64,000 nucleotides of DNA, from assembly GCF_000504305.1 (NCBI RefSeq), contig NZ_KI632512.1, positions 3,660,404-3,724,403 of the forward strand. The letters run 5' to 3'. Below are positions 59,374-64,000 of the stretch, one piece after another (position 1 is the stretch's first letter; the number at the start of each line of letters is the position of its first letter). Position numbers and translations under genes: made by a program. The notes beneath the pieces were generated by a model. It had not been told where the DNA came from and made no database searches. It worked only from the letters and a program-made list of their open reading frames with translations. Origin of the DNA: Nitratidesulfovibrio termitidis HI1. GTDB lineage: Bacteria; Desulfobacterota; Desulfovibrionia; Desulfovibrionales; Desulfovibrionaceae.

Positions 59374-59405
59374 AACGCCGCGCCGGGCAACCGGCGCGGC
59401 GTTTT
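59374..59405 (+). terminator. Terminator of valS
   Basis: Perfect 13-bp arms (AACGCCGCGCCGG and its complement) with a GCAA loop are followed by TTTGCGTT, about 40 bp after the valS stop codon. Confidence 0.93.
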
Positions 59406-59411
59406 GCGTTG

Positions 59412-59575
59412 TGGCAAATTTGAATTCTTGCGGGGGAGGGACCCTTTTGGAAAAGGGTCTCCTCCCCCGCACCCCCACCCCCCAAAACGTTCATTTGTGT
59501 TTCTCGTATGATCCGGAAATACAAGGTATGGGGGCAAAGGGCCTGATCCGCCGAAGGCGTACCAAAAGCAAACTA
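59412..59575 (+). repeat. Dispersed G-rich hairpin repeat, copy 2
   Basis: Plus-strand copy of the repeat at 5397-5562. A 40-bp hairpin at 59431-59470 has arms CGGGGGAGG..GACCCTTTT and complement. It is followed by a C-rich tract, CAAAAC, and a tail ending ACCAAAAGCAAAC. The first 65 bp are nearly identical to copy 1 and the tail is diverged. It stands directly behind the valS terminator; the rest of 59332-59744 holds no gene. Confidence 0.85.
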
Positions 59576-59744
59576 CGACAGTAAGCCGAACTCCGCACGG
59601 GCGTCGCACCTTGCCACCCCGGCATGAATCCGCCATACCGGACATGCGCGTTTCGTGATGGCGCGGCCATGTCCCCTCTCCATAACGTTCGCCCGGTTCC
59701 CGTGCGCATCACCTCCATCCCCGTGAAGGCTCTCCGAGGCCCCC

Positions 59745-60197
59745 ATGACCGACACCGCTCCCCTGCATCTCGTCGCCCCGTGCGGACTGGACTGTTCGCG
59801 TTGCGTGAACTGTAGCGAAGGGCAGGTGGCCGCCCATGCCACGGCCATCCGCGACATCCTCGGCCCAAACTTCGGCCCGTTTGCCGAGCGGCTTGCAGCC
59901 ATGAACCCGGCCCTGGCCGAGTATCCGGCCTTTGCCCGCGTGCTGGACGCACTGGCGGAAGGCACCTGTCCCGGCTGCAAGACCGAGCGCCGCACCTGCC
60001 TGCCCTCTTGCAAGGTGGCCGGGTGCGCCGCCGCGCGCGGGCTGGACTTCTGTGCCGACTGTGCGGACTACCCCTGCGCCGACACCGGCCTGCCGCCCCG
60101 GCTGGAACAGAAGTGGCGCGCCAGCAACGACCACATTCGTGCTGCGGGGCGCGACGCCTTCCTGCGCGCCCTTGCCGAAACGCCCCGCTACCTGTAG
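59745..60197 (+). CDS. DUF3795 cysteine-rich protein
   Basis: A 150-residue small protein with 12 Cys in pairs: APCGLDCSRCVNC at the start, then CPGCKTERRTCLPSCKVAGCAAARGLDFCADCADYPC. This is the DUF3795 pattern and probably binds zinc or Fe-S clusters; the function is unknown. GAGG lies before the start. It is upstream of cobA-hemD by 220 bp on the same strand, and a link is not shown. Confidence 0.85.
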   Translation: MTDTAPLHLVAPCGLDCSRCVNCSEGQVAAHATAIRDILGPNFGPFAERLAAMNPALAEYPAFARVLDALAEGTCPGCKTERRTCLPSCKVAGCAAARGLDFCADCADYPCADTGLPPRLEQKWRASNDHIRAAGRDAFLRALAETPRYL

Positions 60198-60418
60198 GCT
60201 GCGGCGGTCGAAAAAGCCCGGCACACGCCCTGCGTTACGTTCGGTCTGAACGGGCGGCAGGGCTGGCTGCGACCAATGGCCAACGCGGCGTCCATTCGGA
60301 CGGTCGGTGCGCCATGCCAGCGTTCGTGCCCCGTACTGTCCAAATACACAGACGCAATTCCGTGCAGGTTCGCGCCCCATGCGCGCCCACGCGCGGCGCG
60401 ACACATACCGGAGGAAGG

Positions 60419-61930
60419 ATGAAGGTCTATCTCATCGGCGCGGGGCCCGGCGACCCCGGCCTGCTCACGCTCAAGGGCAAGCGCATCCTCGAATCGGCGG
60501 ACGTCATCGTCTACGACTACCTCGCCAACGACGCGTTCCTCGCCTACGCCAAGCCCGGCGCGGAAATCATCTACGTGGGCAAGAAGGGCGGCGACCACAC
60601 CCTGTCGCAGGACGGCATCAACCGCCTGATCGTGGACAAGGCCAAGGAAGGCAAGACCGTGGCCCGCCTGAAGGGCGGCGATCCGTACATGTTCGGGCGC
60701 GGCGGCGAAGAGGCCGAAGAACTTCTGGACGCGGGCGTTCCCTTCGAGGAAGTGCCCGGCGTCACCAGCGCCGTGGCCGGTCCCGCCTACGCGGGCATCC
60801 CGCTGACGCACCGCTCCTACTCCTCGTCCGTGTCGTTCATCACCGGGCACGAAGACCCCACCAAGCCCGGCTCGGTGCACAACTGGAAGGCCCTGGCCGA
60901 CAGCGCCAGCACCCTGGTCTTCTTCATGGGCATGAAGAACCTGCCCGAAATCTCGCGCAAGCTCATCGAGGCGGGCATGCCCGCCGACACCCCGGCGGCA
61001 CTGGTGCACTGGGGCACCACCGCCCGGCACCGCAGTCTGGTGGCCACCATCGCCACCCTGCCGCAAGAAGGGCCCAAGCACGGCTTCACCAATCCCTCGC
61101 TCATCGTGGTGGGGGGGGTGGTCAACCTGCACGACCGCCTGAACTGGTTCGAGCAGAAGCCCCTGCTGGGCAAGGGCGTGGTGGTCACCCGCGCGCGCGA
61201 GCAGGCCAGCGGCCTGGCCGAGGCCCTGCGCGAACTGGGCGCCGACGTGGTGCAGTTTCCCACCATCGAGATCATTCCCCTTGCCGACTACGCCCCGGTG
61301 GATGCGGCCATCCGCGACCTGCCCGGCTATGACTGGGTGGTGTTCACCTCGGTCAACGGCGTGAAGCACTTCTGGAGCCGCCTTGCCGCGTGCGGGCAGG
61401 ATTCGCGCGCGTTGGCCGGGCGCAAGGTGGCCGCCATCGGCCCCGCCACCGCCGATGTGCTGCGTACCAAGGGCATCGAACCGGACTTCATCCCCGAAAA
61501 GTACGTGGCCGAAGGCGTGGTGGAAGGCATGCTGGCGCGCGGCATGGGCGGCAAGCGCGTGTTGCTGCCCCGCGCCCGCGAGGCGCGCGAGGTGCTGCCC
61601 GACGAACTGCGCAAGGCCGGGGCCGTGGTGGACGTGCTGCCGGTGTACGAAACCGTGCCCAGCACCGCCCGCAAGGACGACGTGCTGGCCCGCATGCAGG
61701 AAGGGCGCATCCATTGCGTCACTTTCGGTTCGTCGTCCACGGTGGACAACTTCTTTGCGCTGGTGCCCGTGGACATGGTGAAGGCTCACCCCGAGATGAA
61801 GCTGGCCTGCATCGGTCCCGTTACCCGCAAGACGCTGGAAGGCTACGGTCTGACCTGCCACATCCAGCCGGAGGATTTCACCATTCCTGCGCTGGTTGAC
61901 GAGTTGGTCAGGCGTCTGCCCGAGATGTAG
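60419..61930 (+). CDS. cobA-hemD: Bifunctional uroporphyrinogen-III methyltransferase / uroporphyrinogen-III synthase
   Basis: A 503-residue fusion. Residues 1-245 are the SAM-dependent uroporphyrinogen-III methyltransferase (GAGPGDPGLLTLKG, VARLKGGDPYMFGRGGEE, GVTSAVAGPAYAGIPLTHR), which makes precorrin-2. Residues 255-503 are the uroporphyrinogen-III synthase (GVVVTRAREQASGLAEAL, WVVFTSVNGVKHFW, VTFGSSSTVDNFF). Such fusions are characteristic of Desulfovibrio and feed siroheme for sulfite reductase, cobalamin and the alternative heme pathway. GGAGGA precedes the start. The stop codon opens a palindromic element. Confidence 0.96.
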   Translation: MKVYLIGAGPGDPGLLTLKGKRILESADVIVYDYLANDAFLAYAKPGAEIIYVGKKGGDHTLSQDGINRLIVDKAKEGKTVARLKGGDPYMFGRGGEEAEELLDAGVPFEEVPGVTSAVAGPAYAGIPLTHRSYSSSVSFITGHEDPTKPGSVHNWKALADSASTLVFFMGMKNLPEISRKLIEAGMPADTPAALVHWGTTARHRSLVATIATLPQEGPKHGFTNPSLIVVGGVVNLHDRLNWFEQKPLLGKGVVVTRAREQASGLAEALRELGADVVQFPTIEIIPLADYAPVDAAIRDLPGYDWVVFTSVNGVKHFWSRLAACGQDSRALAGRKVAAIGPATADVLRTKGIEPDFIPEKYVAEGVVEGMLARGMGGKRVLLPRAREAREVLPDELRKAGAVVDVLPVYETVPSTARKDDVLARMQEGRIHCVTFGSSSTVDNFFALVPVDMVKAHPEMKLACIGPVTRKTLEGYGLTCHIQPEDFTIPALVDELVRRLPEM

Positions 61931-62245
61931 GGCTGTCCCTAAATTGTCCTTTCGCCCGTTGGCGTCCGACCCGAAGGGCGCGAAGCGTGGCCGTTGGGCG
62001 AGCTTGCGAGCCCTACGGACATCGTGCGCAACGAGGTCAAACTTCGCCTGCCATGGCTTTGCTGTCCTTATCCGTAGGGTTCGCTTCGCTCACCAACGGC
62101 TAAGGCTCGGTCAAATACGAGAAGAGCGCGCTGCGGTCCTCATCCGTAAGATTCGCTTCGCTCACCTAACGGCTGAGGCATATTCCCTCATGGCAGGCTT
62201 GTTTTCCTTGCCAACGAACGAAAATCCTAATTTAGAGACAGCCCT
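61929..62245. repeat. Palindromic 3'-end element, copy E (cobA-hemD), longest copy
   Basis: A 317-bp imperfect palindrome begins in the cobA-hemD stop codon. The ends are AGGGCTGTC..CTAAATT and AATTTAG..GACAGCCCT. It holds three core hairpins: 61991-62018 on the minus strand (stem GGGC/GCCC), 62072-62098 (GGT/ACC) and 62144-62172 (AGAT/ACCT). Compared with copy D it has an extra module of about 75 bp inserted after GTTGGCGT and another core near the end. It shows the family to be modular. No gene lies between it and 62450. Confidence 0.9.
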
Positions 62246-62450
62246 TGGCCGCGCCAGGCGTCACAGCGTGGAATTGTGGCTCAGCAGTTAGCTTTGGTCC
62301 GGTGCCGGACCGAGCGCCAGTGCGACGCTATTTGACAGGCGGAACGTCCCGTGTTGTGAGGAATGCGTGACCGGAGTGATTCGGTCCGCAATTCCGCCCG
62401 GCCCCGTGCCGGGCGCGGCATCCTTACGACATTCAAGGGAGGGGCACCGC

Positions 62451-62885
62451 ATGGGCATCGTACGTGCCGTCTGCATCAGCGAGCGGAAAGGCGAGCGCAA
62501 GCGGGTGGTGGATTTCATCACCCTGCGCGAGGACTACGGCGTGGAAGAAGACGTCCACGCGGGCAGCGGCAGGCAGGTCAGCCTGCTGGCCGTGGAAAGC
62601 GTGGACATCATGCGCCCGCGCATGCCGGAACTGGCCGCGGGTGACTTTGCGGAAAACATCCTGGTGGAAGGGTTGCCCCTTACCCGCTGCAAGGTGGGCG
62701 ACAGGCTCACCGCCGGGCCGGGCATCCTTCTGGAAATCACCCAGATCGGCAAGACCTGCCATTCCAAGTGCAACATCCACAAGACCGTGGGCTTCTGCAT
62801 CATGCCCACCGAAGGGGTGTTCGCAAAGGTGCTGCGCGGCGGCGCGCTGCGCGCCGGGGATGCCATCGACATGACGGAAGGGTAG
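62451..62885 (+). CDS. MOSC domain protein
   Basis: A 144-residue stand-alone MOSC domain (molybdenum cofactor sulfurase C-terminal type): DVHAGSGRQVSLLAVES near residue 37, FAENILVEGLPL near 65, and GKTCHSKCNIHKTVG near 102 with the Cys that typifies the family. MOSC proteins bind molybdenum cofactor or transfer sulfur to it. GGGAGGGG precedes the start, which fixes it downstream of an in-frame GTG-type opening. It is upstream of purN by 72 bp. Confidence 0.9.
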   Translation: MGIVRAVCISERKGERKRVVDFITLREDYGVEEDVHAGSGRQVSLLAVESVDIMRPRMPELAAGDFAENILVEGLPLTRCKVGDRLTAGPGILLEITQIGKTCHSKCNIHKTVGFCIMPTEGVFAKVLRGGALRAGDAIDMTEG

Positions 62886-62957
62886 CCTGCGTGCGGACAC
62901 CCGCCGCCGGATGACATCCCGCCGTAACCCTCAATCCCCCCGCCCCCAGGGAGTCTC

Positions 62958-63641
62958 ATGACGCTGCAACTGGCCGTGCTGGCCTCCGGCAACGGGTCGA
63001 ACCTGCAAGCCATTCTGGACCGTATCGCCAGCGGCGCGCTGGATGCCAGGGTGTGCCTTGTGCTGTGCAACAAGCCAGAGGCCCGCGCTCTGGAGCGTGC
63101 CCGCGCGGCGGGTGTTGCGCACATGGCTCTTTCCCCGGCGGACCATCCAGACCGGGTGGCCTTTGATGCGGCCATGGTGGCGGCCATCAGGGCGCACGGC
63201 GCGGATACCGTGGCGCTGGCCGGGTACATGCGGCTGCTCACGCCGGGGTTTCTGGCCGCGTTCGCGGGGCGGGTGGTGAACATCCACCCCGCGCTGCTGC
63301 CGAGCTTTCCGGGCTTGCGCGGTGCGGCGGATGCGCAGGCGTATGGGGTGACCCTGGCGGGGTGTACCGTGCATTTCGTGGACGAGCAGATGGACCATGG
63401 CTCGGTCATCGTGCAGGCGGCGGTGCCGGTGAACGCGGGTGAGCCGCTGGATGACCTGAAGGCACGAATTCACGCCATGGAGCATCGCGTCTACCCGCAG
63501 GCCTTGCAGTGGCTGGCCGAGGGGCGGTTGCGCGTGGAGGGGCGGGTGGTGCGGGTATTGCCTCGAAGGGATGGTGGCGTTTTGCAAGGCATCCCCGATG
63601 GCCCGTGGCTGGTGTGGCCGCCGCTGGAACAGGGATTTTAG
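62958..63641 (+). CDS. purN: Phosphoribosylglycinamide formyltransferase (PurN)
   Basis: A 227-residue enzyme that formylates GAR with 10-formyl-tetrahydrofolate. Motifs: LASGNGSNLQAILD at the N-terminus, catalytic NIHPALLPSFPGL near residue 107 (Asn, His), and VHFVDEQMDHGSVIVQ near 139 (Asp). The last 30 residues extend beyond the typical length. AGGGAG precedes the start. Its presence together with PurT gives two routes for the same step. Confidence 0.96.
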   Translation: MTLQLAVLASGNGSNLQAILDRIASGALDARVCLVLCNKPEARALERARAAGVAHMALSPADHPDRVAFDAAMVAAIRAHGADTVALAGYMRLLTPGFLAAFAGRVVNIHPALLPSFPGLRGAADAQAYGVTLAGCTVHFVDEQMDHGSVIVQAAVPVNAGEPLDDLKARIHAMEHRVYPQALQWLAEGRLRVEGRVVRVLPRRDGGVLQGIPDGPWLVWPPLEQGF

Positions 63642-63910
63642 ATGGGCCTGATGTCGCTTTGCTTGCGGTAGCGCGTACACGCTGCCGGCAGAATCCGAGC
63701 TCTGCTGTCGCTATCCGTAAGGTTCGCGCTCTGCGCTCACCTAACGGCTACCGCTCTTTTGCCGCCGGGCGGCGTTGAATTGGCGTTTTTGATGCTCACG
63801 TACAAAAGTACAGCTCTGCTTTCGCCCGCTGTAAGACTCGCGCTTCGCGCTTGCCTAACAGCGGGCGATCTGCGCTCAAAAACGCCAATTCGCCTTGCCC
63901 GGTCGACAAA
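63642..63910. repeat. Palindromic elements, copy F (behind purN)
   Basis: Two related structures. A core hairpin at 63715-63747 has CCGTA, AGGT/ACCT, TC/TC internal loop, GCGC-TCT-GCGC and AACGG. A nested palindrome at 63777-63891 has perfect 16-bp ends GAATTGGCGTTTTTGA/TCAAAAACGCCAATTC, extending outward with mismatches to CCGGGC/GCCCGG. Its inner hairpin GCCCGCTGT/ACAGCGGGC is at 63824-63866. No gene is supported from 63642 to the window end. Confidence 0.8.
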
Positions 63911-64000
63911 ACCCGTAATTCTTCGCATCGTGTCCGCACCAGCCATCCGCGCCGGAAAGACCGGCGCGGAGTATAAGGAAGAAAGGCAGGCCCACGACAA

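Noticed and set aside
56512-59478. Very long open frame antisense to valS (about 990 codons), and similar ones opposite comM, lepA, tgt and the DUF255 gene
   Set aside because: High-GC genes leave the opposite frames open. The translations are His/Gly/Ala/Arg-rich with no domain, while the sense frames encode complete known proteins.
63737-64000. Minus-strand ORF entering from the right edge
   Set aside because: It overlaps the palindromes behind purN, has no ribosome-binding site that can be seen, and its translation is repeat-derived.

Overview
The window is high-GC DNA with the gene content of a Desulfovibrio-type sulfate-reducing delta-proteobacterium (Nitratidesulfovibrio/Desulfovibrio vulgaris group). 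The grounds are a c-heme chemotaxis receptor of the DcrA type, a NapH/polyferredoxin plus DUF362 pair, a fused CobA-HemD siroheme/cobalamin enzyme, and several sigma-54 promoters. This assignment is inferred from protein families and not from a database match. I saw no rRNA, tRNA, transposase, prophage or CRISPR array.

Layout. 1-5.1 kb: right half of a palindromic repeat, a heme-binding methyl-accepting chemotaxis protein, and a divergent Fe-S/DUF362 operon. 5.1-7.2 kb: two paralogous small secreted Met/His-rich proteins, each with a sigma-54 promoter and the same upstream palindrome. 7.4-13.1 kb: lepA, lepB, a ComM/YifB ATPase and a hypothetical gene. 13.1-13.7 kb: an AT-richer orphan gene. 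13.8-32 kb: a complete tad (Flp pilus) locus on the minus strand. It has three flp pilins, prepilin peptidase, RcpC/CpaB, secretin, lipoprotein, TadZ, TadA, TadB, TadC, TadD, TadE, a vWA TadG and a second TadE-like protein. A hybrid histidine kinase lies at its 3' end and an NtrC-type sigma-54 activator upstream. A consensus sigma-54 promoter in front of the flp genes ties the activator to the pilus.

32.4-34.6 kb: a Sel1-repeat protein and a hypothetical gene among short tandem repeats. 35-40.3 kb: a branched-chain amino acid ABC transporter, livJHMGF. 40.4-44.1 kb: a stand-alone receiver, purT and tgt. 44.2-54 kb: two diguanylate cyclases (one Cache/PAS, one MASE1-like with a hemerythrin domain), a DUF255 thioredoxin-like protein, a tandem glycine riboswitch with no coding sequence behind it, and DUF2459 and hypothetical genes. 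54.2-63.6 kb: an MgtC-like protein, a BPL_N protein, valS, DUF3795, cobA-hemD, a MOSC protein and purN.

Three observations stand out. (1) A family of long imperfect palindromes begins at the stop codons of lepA, livG, livF and cobA-hemD; related copies lie at the left edge and behind purN. Outer arms differ between copies but stay self-complementary within each copy. Most copies carry a core hairpin whose 4-bp stem covaries around invariant flanks. (2) The glycine riboswitch appears to be an orphan and may control a non-coding or antisense RNA. (3) A small sigma-54 regulon is defined by CTGTCC-N7-GGACAG palindromes in front of the two Met/His-rich secreted proteins.
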